From Candidatus Obscuribacterales bacterium (GTDB lineage Bacteria > Cyanobacteriota > Vampirovibrionia > Obscuribacterales > Obscuribacteraceae), in assembly GCA_019752635.1 (NCBI GenBank), contig JAIELX010000036.1, forward strand, positions 1-36,487: DNA of 36,487 nt. Reading direction: 5' to 3'. Positions 1-7,826 of the stretch are shown here, piece by piece. The position numbers were made by a program, and so were the translations under genes. The notes beneath the pieces were generated by a model. That model made no database searches, had not been told where the DNA came from, and was given only the letters and a program-made list of their open reading frames with translations. Position 1 is the stretch's first letter, and every line of letters begins with the position of its first letter.

Positions 1-175
1 TATTTCACGAACTTGCCACGAAAGCTAGACCAATCGTGTCGAAACGCCCCGCAGAACGAGCGAAATAGCTTGTTTTCGACATTATTCCTTGCGAAAAGCT
101 GCATATTTTTCTTGCTTAGTTCGCCATCTTGTTGCAGAATAGCAAACATTACCGCGCGTTAATGTTTCTCTAAAT

Positions 176-832
176 ATGGGCGAACTCAGGCAACCCGAAT
201 CGAAGAATAACCAGACGGAGAATTCGTCCGGACTCGAACGCGCCAGCGACAGGCTCTTTGATCAGTTACTTAGTGGAGATTTCAACGTCCGTCGCAATGC
301 GCGTCCGCTAATGACGGAAGCGCTTCAGCTCAATACAATGACGTTTCAGGACGAAGAGCAGAAGAGAGAACTATCGCTAAGAACAAACCTCTTTTCGCTT
401 GCAACCCGAATGGAATGGCAAGGTCCAGACCTGAGCGCCTCACTCAGCTTCCAACCTGCCAGTGGATGGAACAATCCGTTCCGTCGTCCCACCTACGATT
501 TTATAGCCCAAAGCACAGATCGAAGCACCATGCTCAGTATCAATAGCAAGGATGGCGCAGCACCATCGATCAGCTTCGGACACACACAGGACAGACTAAG
601 TCTAAATTACTTGCGCAACGCTGACGCCAACGTGTTGACCTTCACGACACAGCAAGGCACCACCGTCCCTGTAAAATTTGATTTGGGACACGACTTCCGA
701 AAGCAACAATTCAAACTGGGTCTCACGGGACAACTGATGCCTCAATCCGAATTTGGAGTCGGCGCCTCCCTTGGGCAACGGAACTATGATCTCAATTTCT
801 TTCTCAAAATAGGCGCCAAGTCGAACGATTAG
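176..832 (+). CDS. Hypothetical protein, beta-rich C-terminal half
   Basis: I do not recognise the family of this 218-residue protein. The first 60 residues are polar and look helical. From about residue 75 the chain alternates polar and hydrophobic residues in short strands separated by turns (for example around SLSFQPASGW and LTFTTQQGTTVPVKFDLG), which suggests a beta-sheet or small barrel-like fold. No signal peptide or transmembrane helix is visible, so export is not supported. The ATG start has no clear Shine-Dalgarno sequence. Its TAG stop overlaps by four bases the TAA stop of the convergent phosphotransferase-like gene. Third-position choice is protein-like throughout, so I am fairly sure it is a real gene, but its function is unknown. 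Confidence 0.7.
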   Translation: MGELRQPESKNNQTENSSGLERASDRLFDQLLSGDFNVRRNARPLMTEALQLNTMTFQDEEQKRELSLRTNLFSLATRMEWQGPDLSASLSFQPASGWNNPFRRPTYDFIAQSTDRSTMLSINSKDGAAPSISFGHTQDRLSLNYLRNADANVLTFTTQQGTTVPVKFDLGHDFRKQQFKLGLTGQLMPQSEFGVGASLGQRNYDLNFFLKIGAKSND

Positions 833-1488
833 ACCGTAGTCTCTTCTATGTCTAAGAACATGGAGCGCATCAGCGAAGCTGCCTGTGGCTCGGGATTGGC
901 CGCGACGTATTCCAGCAGCAACTGCGCGCACTGAGCCGGAGTTTTCGACGTGCTGTCTATCTTAAAATCATACTGCGCATCTAAATGTGCATAGATTTGC
1001 GATCCTCGCGCCCAACCGCAATATCGATCACCTCTCTCGATTTCTCTTCGAGAAATTTCCGCATCATCGCAATACATTCCAATGTAGTAAGTCCTAAATG
1101 GTGCAAACCGGTAAAGCGATTCCAGTAACCAATCACGGCTCCAAAACACCTCATCGGCAATCACGTTCATACCACGGTCCAAGTACGAGGCCATCGCTTT
1201 GTAGCGCGCGAGCATAGCGTCGTTGAGTAACAGTCCCGGAATAATGCGAAAGTAAGATTGACCGTTCTCTGTCTCTTCAATCCACTTGTAATAGTGGTCC
1301 GAGCATGTCTGGAGTTCGATTTCCTTCGGGGGCATACTGAACCAGAACAAATCAATGCCAAGCAGAAAATAGGGCTCCGGCGCCAGGTCTTGAAAGGCTT
1401 TGCACGTGCTCGTCTTTCCCGCGCTCGACCCTCCGTTGATTATGATGACTGACGGCTGTGGCACTGATTCATCCTCAAAGGCTCGCAT
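829..1488 (-). CDS. Chloramphenicol phosphotransferase-like P-loop kinase
   Basis: This 219-residue protein has a Walker A motif, GGSSAGKTS, at residues 19-27. The motif is preceded by a hydrophobic strand and followed about 20 residues later by GIDLFWF, with Asp46. That arrangement (P-loop, then an Asp acting as base) is typical of the CPT family, which transfers the ATP gamma-phosphate to a hydroxyl of its substrate. Length fits the family at roughly 180-220 residues. The real substrate cannot be told from sequence: chloramphenicol is only the founding member's substrate, and many homologues are generic small-molecule kinases or uncharacterised. The protein should be cytoplasmic. It stands alone, convergent with and overlapping the upstream unknown gene by four bases. 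A resistance role should not be assumed. Confidence 0.8.
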   Translation of the reverse strand: MRAFEDESVPQPSVIIINGGSSAGKTSTCKAFQDLAPEPYFLLGIDLFWFSMPPKEIELQTCSDHYYKWIEETENGQSYFRIIPGLLLNDAMLARYKAMASYLDRGMNVIADEVFWSRDWLLESLYRFAPFRTYYIGMYCDDAEISRREIERGDRYCGWARGSQIYAHLDAQYDFKIDSTSKTPAQCAQLLLEYVAANPEPQAASLMRSMFLDIEETTV

Positions 1489-1617
1489 ATTACCGGAGTG
1501 AACGCAGCACCGTTATCCCCGGCGGACCGACTATATTGAAACACAACTCAGATCGAGAAAACACTCCTTCTGTCCGATAGCAGAGTATCATTGTGCAATC
1601 CCTTTCCGGTAGATACC

Positions 1618-2970
1618 ATGGCAAATCTGGCACTCGCTAAAGCATCCATAGTGGGAGCCCTCGGCGGTTTGCTGTTCGGATTTGATACAGCCGTAATCGC
1701 CGGCGCCACTCATTCATTGACGACAACCTTTCATTTGGACCCGGGTTCGCTTGGATTCACGGTATCGACAGCGCTGTGGGGTACCGTTGCCAGCGCGATG
1801 TTTGCCGGCATTCCCGGAGAGCGACTCGGTCCGCGCGAAGCACTGCGAATAACGGCGGTTCTCTATGTGATTTCCGCCATTGGTTGCGGGCTAGCCTGGG
1901 ACTGGTGGTCCTTCGTCACATTCAGGTTTATCGGTGGATTGGGTATTGGAGCGTCCTCGGTGCTCGGTCCGGTCTATATTGCCGAATTGGCTCCGGCAAA
2001 ATGGCGTGGACGGCTCGTCGGACTCTTTCAAGTAAATATCGTCCTTGGCATATTGCTTGCCTATCTTTCGAACTACCTGATCGGACTGGCGGACCTCGGG
2101 GCGGCCGAGTGGCGGTGGCAGCTCGGCGTAGCCGGACTTCCCGCGGCATTGTTCTTTGTGATGTTGTTCACCATCCCGCGCAGTCCGCGCTGGTTGGTCG
2201 CGAAGAATAACGTGTCGGAAGCACAGGACGTATTGAAAGCCATTACCCCGGACACCGCTGATCTGGAACTGCAAGAGATAGTGGAGTCTATGGGCGAATC
2301 TCGGGCACATACCGAGAAACTTTTCACGCCAAAATACTACAAGCTGATAGCACTTGCAATCATGGCCGGGGTGTTTAACCAGCTAACCGGTATCAACGCC
2401 ATTCTGTACTATTTGAACGACATCTTCGCACAGGCCGGATTCAATGATGTTTCCAGCGATCAGCAAGCCATCGCCGTTGGTGGCACTAATTTTGTCTTCA
2501 CTCTCATCGGCATGGCGTGTATTGACAAGCTCGGGAGGAAGCCGCTGCTGCTTATCGGAGCTGTCGGAACCGCGATCTGCTTGTTTGGCGTGGCCTTCAT
2601 CTTCGCGACCCACCAATACGCAAACATGCTTGTTTGGCTGTTGATGGCATTCATAGCGTTTTTTGCGGTCTCACAAGGCACAGTTGTTTGGGTGTACCTC
2701 AGCGAAATCTTCCCGACTCCGGTTCGCGCTTACGGTCAGAGCGTCGGCAGTTCTTCGCACTGGATCATGAATGCGATTATCTCAGCGGTGTTTCCTATTT
2801 TGGCGGCATCGTCCGGAGCGTACCCCTTCGCATTTTTCGGATTGTCCATGATAGTGCAATTCTTTGTGGTGCTCAAAATGTTTCCCGAAACCAAGGGAGT
2901 GTCCCTGGAACAGCTTCAACACCAGCTCGGCGTCGCTCCCGAACCTTCGCCCGGCGAACCTTCTCTGTAA
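1618..2970 (+). CDS. MFS transporter, sugar porter family
   Basis: This is a twelve-helix major facilitator of about 450 residues. Sugar-porter marks are present: LLFGFDTAVIAGA in helix 1, the PRSPRWL motif after helix 6, NQLTGINAILYY in helix 7 (the Gln and Asn residues contact sugar in XylE/GLUT relatives), DKLGRKPLL between helices 8 and 9, and PETKGVSLE after helix 12. It most likely imports a hexose or pentose, coupled to protons, across the inner membrane. The frame extends to a TTG at 1591, but the ATG at 1618 places the first helix at the usual distance, so I prefer it; neither start has a strong Shine-Dalgarno. The usual GRR-type loop motif after helix 2 is weak here (ERLGPREAL). Sugar specificity is unknown. 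No catabolic genes lie beside it. Confidence 0.9.
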   Translation: MANLALAKASIVGALGGLLFGFDTAVIAGATHSLTTTFHLDPGSLGFTVSTALWGTVASAMFAGIPGERLGPREALRITAVLYVISAIGCGLAWDWWSFVTFRFIGGLGIGASSVLGPVYIAELAPAKWRGRLVGLFQVNIVLGILLAYLSNYLIGLADLGAAEWRWQLGVAGLPAALFFVMLFTIPRSPRWLVAKNNVSEAQDVLKAITPDTADLELQEIVESMGESRAHTEKLFTPKYYKLIALAIMAGVFNQLTGINAILYYLNDIFAQAGFNDVSSDQQAIAVGGTNFVFTLIGMACIDKLGRKPLLLIGAVGTAICLFGVAFIFATHQYANMLVWLLMAFIAFFAVSQGTVVWVYLSEIFPTPVRAYGQSVGSSSHWIMNAIISAVFPILAASSGAYPFAFFGLSMIVQFFVVLKMFPETKGVSLEQLQHQLGVAPEPSPGEPSL

Positions 2971-3068
2971 GGCTAGTGCGACAGATGTCCCTTGCCGAAA
3001 CAGCGAAATCGCAAACCTCCCGGTGTGGACCGATTCGGTTCCAAGAGCTTCAAGAAGGTCCTTGGCGG

Positions 3069-5183
3069 CTAGCGTTTTGCGAAGACATCGGCGCCGTAGA
3101 CATCCCAATCATTTTGTTGTACACGAACAATCTCGCGCACCTTGTCTTCGAAGCCCCACGCATCGCGTTCCGGATAACTGAGTCTGTAGCGACTATAGCG
3201 AACGTCTTCAAGTTTGCCGGACAAATCCTCGAAGTACCCAATCGTTTTTGCGGTGTCTGCCGCGGTATCGACAGACAATCCTCGTCTCCAGCGTGCTTGC
3301 AGATCGACAACAAACGTCGGAACTTCGCCCATCGGAAAAACCTCAGCCGGCTTAAGACCGGAGTTGAGTTGACGAATCAGCGAGGCCACGGGCTTTTCCA
3401 CGTAAGGATTTTCCAGGAACTCCACCGCACGCATTGCATTGTTATGAAGACGCGTCTTACCATCTGTCGGTTTGGCATCAGCCAATAGTTCGCGAGCAAA
3501 TGCCGATTGTTTGTCTGTCAATTGCACGCCACCGCGCATGGACAAAATGGCTTTCATCCAGGAGGGCTTCGGAGTGTAGCCGCAGGCTTGCTCACATTCG
3601 CGTTGCATCAGCTGCACGGCAGCGGGACTAACAAATCTAATTCTTGCGCGGTCAGCCAGACTGCTCATCAGAATATAGTCCTGCAGCCCGTGTGATGTTT
3701 CGTGCCCGAGAATCGCGGCGACTTCGGCCGGGTCTGTGTTGAAGAGCACCTTTGGTTGCAGGAACTGCAATCCCACACCGCCGCGATACACGCCACTGGT
3801 CTTAATTTCCAGCTTCTTAAGGCTAAAGCCCAAACGAGGAATACCCATCTCATCCCCGAGAAAAAGTACTGCATCGTGCAAATCCCTTCTCACGGCGCCG
3901 AATTCCCCGCTTCGAAGGGTCTTCCTGGCGTCAGCCCGTACCTGATCATGGTCGGTAATAATGCCCCGGTACAGTGCCTTCAATCGCGGATTCCCGCCCA
4001 CTGCCGACTCCAGTGCAGAAGATCGCATGTCGTCGAACAGTAGTTGCGCCGCTAGCGGACGGTCTCGATTCACTCGGTCCAGAAGGTCCTGCGCGCGATC
4101 ACCAAGATTTCCAAATCTCTTCGCCAGGGCGCGATAATCGGCGCGAGCGCTGTCGAAGCCGTCGGAGCTTCTGAAGCGCTCCAGTGCCCGTTCTATGCGT
4201 GATCCAAACTCAACGATACCATCTTCAGAAACGTGTTGCGAGGTGAACAGCCTTTCCGAAGGAATTCTGGTGGTCGCCAAGGCAGTTGGATCTTCACTAC
4301 TGAGCCTCAGAGGTCTGCCATGTGCATCTACCAGGGATGAAACAGCCTGACTCCTGCGCGGCGAAAGCGTGCTTATCGGAACGGTTTCCTCCACTGCAGC
4401 ACTTGTACCGGCAGGAACAACTCTTTCAGTTTCCACAGACTTCGCGTTCGTCGACTTAAAGATTTTGCCCATCGCAAACGGCATGAATACGTTCATGGCC
4501 GATCCTGCAAGCGCCCCGTCTTGCACCTTTCGAAGCTCCGGTAGTTTTCCGGTGCCGACCAGTTCTGCGACACCTAAGTGTGTGGTGGCACCAATGGCGC
4601 CAGTCAGCAACCGCGCTGCAACTTTTCCGGCGGGTGAGAAGTTCTTCGACAAGTGGTTTCCCGCCTCGAAAACCAGAAAGCCCGAAGAACCCCCAATACC
4701 GTTTCCTAAGCGGGTTTCGCCTTGGTGAGGCATCTTAAATCCGTCATAGATCCCCGCGCCCATGACCGTGGCTGTCGTTCGGTGTCGGAGAAACCCGGCG
4801 AACGCCGATTCGCTACTTCCTGCCAGGCGAGTCAGTCCAACTTTGGTCACTCCGATTGAAACAACGAGTGGCACAATGGCACCAATGCCGGTGGATACGC
4901 TCTGCACAAGCCATTCCTGACTCATCAGTTTCGTACGCGGCACCTCAAAGGGCTTAGCCTCGGTCAGCAGTTTACCGCCACCAACGGTGGCAGAAGCATC
5001 GTTAAGAGAGCTCGCTAGTGCATTGTACGGATCAACCAGCGCCGAATTTCCCAAAGGTGCGCCAATATTGTCCGCAACAAAAGACAGCAGGTTGTTGGAC
5101 CGCGTGAAACTGTTGGCCTCGGCAAATGACTCCGAAAGAGTTAGCGGTTTGGGTTCGGATTGTTCCAGTCTTGGACGTTCCAC
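3069..5183 (-). CDS. M48-like HExxH metalloprotein with hydrophobic N-terminal region
   Basis: This 704-residue protein has HETSH at residues 494-498 and ExxAD (E565-D569) 67 residues later. Together these resemble the zinc site of gluzincin peptidases such as M48 (two His and one Glu ligand), so a zinc protease is a reasonable inference. Residues 1-50 are polar with no signal peptide. Residues about 75-240 are rich in Gly, Ala and hydrophobics (GIGAIVPLVVSIGVTKVG and similar) and may insert in or associate with a membrane. Residues 260-480 look helical and charged. The C-terminal 100 residues after the ExxAD are unassigned. The domain order does not match HtpX, Ste24 or BepA. It is a single-gene unit, separated by 291 bases from the upstream aldolase-like gene on the same strand. 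Confidence 0.75.
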   Translation of the reverse strand: MERPRLEQSEPKPLTLSESFAEANSFTRSNNLLSFVADNIGAPLGNSALVDPYNALASSLNDASATVGGGKLLTEAKPFEVPRTKLMSQEWLVQSVSTGIGAIVPLVVSIGVTKVGLTRLAGSSESAFAGFLRHRTTATVMGAGIYDGFKMPHQGETRLGNGIGGSSGFLVFEAGNHLSKNFSPAGKVAARLLTGAIGATTHLGVAELVGTGKLPELRKVQDGALAGSAMNVFMPFAMGKIFKSTNAKSVETERVVPAGTSAAVEETVPISTLSPRRSQAVSSLVDAHGRPLRLSSEDPTALATTRIPSERLFTSQHVSEDGIVEFGSRIERALERFRSSDGFDSARADYRALAKRFGNLGDRAQDLLDRVNRDRPLAAQLLFDDMRSSALESAVGGNPRLKALYRGIITDHDQVRADARKTLRSGEFGAVRRDLHDAVLFLGDEMGIPRLGFSLKKLEIKTSGVYRGGVGLQFLQPKVLFNTDPAEVAAILGHETSHGLQDYILMSSLADRARIRFVSPAAVQLMQRECEQACGYTPKPSWMKAILSMRGGVQLTDKQSAFARELLADAKPTDGKTRLHNNAMRAVEFLENPYVEKPVASLIRQLNSGLKPAEVFPMGEVPTFVVDLQARWRRGLSVDTAADTAKTIGYFEDLSGKLEDVRYSRYRLSYPERDAWGFEDKVREIVRVQQNDWDVYGADVFAKR

Positions 5184-5474
5184 GGGACACCGTTACAGGA
5201 AGCACCCACAGGATGCCACACATCAAGGCTGGACGCAGTGGGGATAATCCCATACCATAGCCGGCAACAGAGCCCTGAAGCGGGAAAGTTCGGTAGAGAG
5301 AGCCCCCGCGAGCGCGAGTCCCCCCTGGAGCGTTGCTATCGTAACTGCAATTTCGTTGACGGCACTTCGGAGCGGGCTTTAAGCCCTCGCGCCCGGGGCT
5401 TGCGCATTTGCAAGCGGGAACTGACGAGCCTCAATGCCACGTCTCGAACAGACCAGTCCCGCAGGACTCGTTGG
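5184..5474. repeat. Intergenic stretch with two small inverted repeats
   Basis: There is no gene here between the two minus-strand genes. Two hairpin-forming elements are visible. One is GGGCTTTAAGCCC at 5374-5386, nearly palindromic. The other is GCTTGC-GCATTT-GCAAGC at 5398-5415, with a six-base stem. Neither is followed by a T-run on the minus strand, so they are not typical intrinsic terminators. They could be mRNA processing signals or a structured leader of the downstream metalloprotein gene. The stretch is locally G/C-rich compared with its neighbours. Confidence 0.4.
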
Positions 5475-6614
5475 TTACTGTACCCGGCCGCGGGCTTCGA
5501 TTGGCCAGATGTCGACCAGTTTGCCAGCCTGCATGACGTAGTAAACCTCATGCAACGCCACTGTGGTGTCAATGTGACTAGGAACCACTAGAACACGTTC
5601 GCCGATTTGCAAATTCTCGACACCATCTCCGGTCAAATAGCCATGCTCGTCTCCGGCTGCCTGATAGGTCCAAGCGTTGTTGAACGGTTTGGCTGGCCCG
5701 GAATCCATGGATAGACTCTTCCATCCGGCGTCTATGGTTACTTTGTCTTCTGCCGGGCGGCTGACCACTGTCGCCATCACAAAGAGCGCATTGTTGAAGT
5801 TATCCGATCCGATTGCACGCGCATAAGTATCATCCATAAAGATGAACGACCCTGGCTGCACTTCGGTGACACCCGCCACTTCGGCGCAAAGACGACAAGT
5901 ACCGGTACCACCAGTGGTGACGACCGCAATCTCATGACCTGCGCTTCGCAACAGCTCAGCAGTGCTGACCAGCTGCTTCATGGCGATGCGATTCAGACGT
6001 TTCTTCTCGTCCAGATCGCCCATCATCTGCAGGTGGCCCTCGTAGCCCTGACAGCCTTTGATAGCCAAATTGCCTTTTGCTGCTATGTAGTTCGCCAGGT
6101 CCAAAGCCGGCTGACCGGGAATAACTCCTGTGCGATTCTGACCAACGTTGATATCAATCAGAACTTCCATTGACTCGACCTTCGCGTCTTTCAGAGCTGA
6201 AGACAGAACATCGGTAGTTTCCTTGCTGTCCAATACAATTCGAATCTTAGCACCGCGTTGAAGCAGCATCGCCAACCACCAGGCTGTGACTGCATGCGCG
6301 ACCGGAGAAGTAATGAGAATATCGTCGATACCGCCGGCAAACATAACGGCAGCTTCGCTCACCTTCGTAACACAAACACCGGTTGCACCGGACGTCTTCA
6401 GAAGCGCCGCAATTTGCGAACTCTTCCCGGTTTTCATGTGTGGTCTGACATTCACAGACGTGTCTTTAAACAAGTCCATCATCCGATTAATATTCGACTG
6501 CAAACCATCGAGATCGACCAGAAGTGCAGGCGAAGCTAATTCATCAACGCTGCTGCCCTGGCTTGGTTGGTAAACCCCCTCCAGAAGCTTCAAATTCTCC
6601 ATCGTGCAGTTCAT
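5475..6614 (-). CDS. D-threonine aldolase / D-serine dehydratase-fold PLP enzyme
   Basis: This 379-residue protein has an alanine-racemase-type N-terminal barrel and a C-terminal D-Ser dehydratase-like domain. RPHMKTGKS at residues 57-65 matches the RPHxKT motif, with Lys61 as the expected PLP Schiff-base lysine. TTGGTGTC near the middle is the phosphate-binding glycine loop. Near the end, PSHIDTT provides His347 and Asp349 at the metal site. As I recall the family, bacterial D-threonine aldolases use His and Asp there for a manganese-type ion, while eukaryotic D-serine dehydratase uses His and Cys for zinc. That favours an aldolase-type reaction on D-3-hydroxy amino acids, but the substrate is not proven. 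The ATG start has GAGGA six bases upstream. It is cytoplasmic with no pathway partner nearby. Confidence 0.85.
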   Translation of the reverse strand: MNCTMENLKLLEGVYQPSQGSSVDELASPALLVDLDGLQSNINRMMDLFKDTSVNVRPHMKTGKSSQIAALLKTSGATGVCVTKVSEAAVMFAGGIDDILITSPVAHAVTAWWLAMLLQRGAKIRIVLDSKETTDVLSSALKDAKVESMEVLIDINVGQNRTGVIPGQPALDLANYIAAKGNLAIKGCQGYEGHLQMMGDLDEKKRLNRIAMKQLVSTAELLRSAGHEIAVVTTGGTGTCRLCAEVAGVTEVQPGSFIFMDDTYARAIGSDNFNNALFVMATVVSRPAEDKVTIDAGWKSLSMDSGPAKPFNNAWTYQAAGDEHGYLTGDGVENLQIGERVLVVPSHIDTTVALHEVYYVMQAGKLVDIWPIEARGRVQ

Positions 6615-6710
6615 TGACGATCCTCTAGGTATGCCGCTGGTATTCTACTTCCCTAAGCTGGTGCTTCCGTCGACAGAAGCCGACATTGGGAGCTTGAACC
6701 GCGAAAACGC

Positions 6711-7191
6711 TTGCTAGGAGAAGCAGTTCAGCGCAGCAATCAATTGTCACAACTGGGCTGCAGTAATCCAACTCCAGCCGACATCTCTAATACGCTTGAA
6801 ATTTCAGAAACTTTTTTCAGATTGTCCGCCCGATCTAATGTGACAGACATAACCGCCGGAGGAAGCACTGAGCTTCAACGGAAAACTCGGCCCGTCAGGG
6901 CAGGTCCAATAATCTGTGATAGGTGGCGGCGAACGGCGTTCTAATGAATTGATATTCCGCACCGCTGGCGGCAGCACAGACATTCCGGGATTAAGCCTCA
7001 TTCAGGCATTGCAGGACGTCTCGATGGCGGTAACCGCAATAGGCGGCAACATCACACCGCCCGATCGTGCGCGCCAGATACTGCATTTCCATACTAGTAC
7101 TGAATCGCTCGTCGATGTCGGAATCACGCGCAATAATGTACTAGACGCCATCGACATCCATTTCGGAAGCACTACCGTGGCTAGATGTTAG
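6711..7191 (+). pseudogene. Frame-broken ORF with repeated TAGGST motif
   Basis: Two consecutive open frames both look coding. One runs from a TTG at 6711 to a stop at 6944; the other runs from a GTG at 6916 to a TAG at 7191. The motif ITAGGSTEL at about 6849 in the first frame recurs as RTAGGSTDI at about 6958 in the second. The copies are 109 bases apart, that is 36 codons plus one base, and differ mainly at third codon positions. That pattern suggests one repeat-containing protein of about 160 residues interrupted by a single frameshift between 6913 and 6944. The family is unknown. The final TAG overlaps the stop of the convergent small membrane gene by four bases, as at other junctions in this window. 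Alternatively the two are separate short genes or noise. Confidence 0.4.
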
Positions 7192-7499
7192 TAAGGGTTA
7201 GAAACGCTGGCGGCTCTGGCTTCGCTGCCACGTGAGTCAAGATCGCGAGGGCGGCCGAAATGCCCGAGGAAATGCTGAGCTTCTTGAATCGGAGGTCGAA
7301 CTGCGCTGGTCTGTGTTATAGGCGGTCGATGATGCTGCGCATGCTGCTCCGGTGCCACCATTTTGTACAGATTTGAGTACAAGTAGATCAATAAAATGAT
7401 CGCGCAGCCGCCACCAGTGATCATAACTGAGAGGGCGATGCCTTCCTCCCAGCTATTAACCGTGTCTATCAGGCCAGTAATCCTCTTGAAGAGCCCCAT
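7188..7499 (-). CDS. Small single-helix membrane protein
   Basis: This is a 103-residue protein starting at ATG 7499; a TTG three codons upstream is also possible. A short amphipathic N-terminus is followed by one hydrophobic segment at about residues 22-45 (SVMITGGGCAIILLIYLYS). The remaining tail is polar and rich in His, Pro, Arg and Gln. It is probably a bitopic inner-membrane protein with a flexible tail. No family is recognised and there is no clear Shine-Dalgarno. It is convergent with, and overlaps by four bases, the frame-broken ORF. Confidence 0.55.
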   Translation of the reverse strand: MGLFKRITGLIDTVNSWEEGIALSVMITGGGCAIILLIYLYSNLYKMVAPEQHAQHHRPPITQTSAVRPPIQEAQHFLGHFGRPRDLDSRGSEARAASVSNPY

Positions 7500-7826
7500 A
7501 CCATCCAAAGAGCATTCCGCTCATAACCCATACCACACAATGATAATAAGCATTCTGTCCAACTGAGCAATAGAACGTGAAGGATTGATCATTAGAAACT
7601 GTCGAGACCCCCTCAAATAGCCAGTTCTAGGGCTGATGAATTTTGTCCAATCTGGAAAAGTCTCAGCAGGCAACTTTTCAATTAGACAGTTATCATCCCG
7701 CTCTAACGCCGGTTTACCACATTGCCACCTTGCGCATTATCACCTAGCATGTTTAGAGCTGGCCCGTTCAAAACTTACATCGTGGACCCGTTGCTGTCCC
7801 CCGCCGCAACGTAGTGGAGCATAGTT
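7500..7826. other. Non-coding divergent intergenic region
   Basis: There are 327 bases between a minus-strand gene start and the plus-strand protease start. Short open frames here have no protein-like composition. The right end carries the GGAG at 7816-7819 used by the protease. The stretch presumably holds both promoters, but I could not single out convincing -35/-10 boxes. Confidence 0.4.

Noticed and set aside
5..82. A 25-codon minus-strand ORF with AAGGA upstream at the left edge
   Set aside because: Too short, with no conservation evidence. The Shine-Dalgarno is very close to the ATG.
829..1488. Antibiotic-resistance gene call for the CPT-like protein
   Set aside because: Family membership alone does not show chloramphenicol as substrate. 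No mobile element or resistance context is present.
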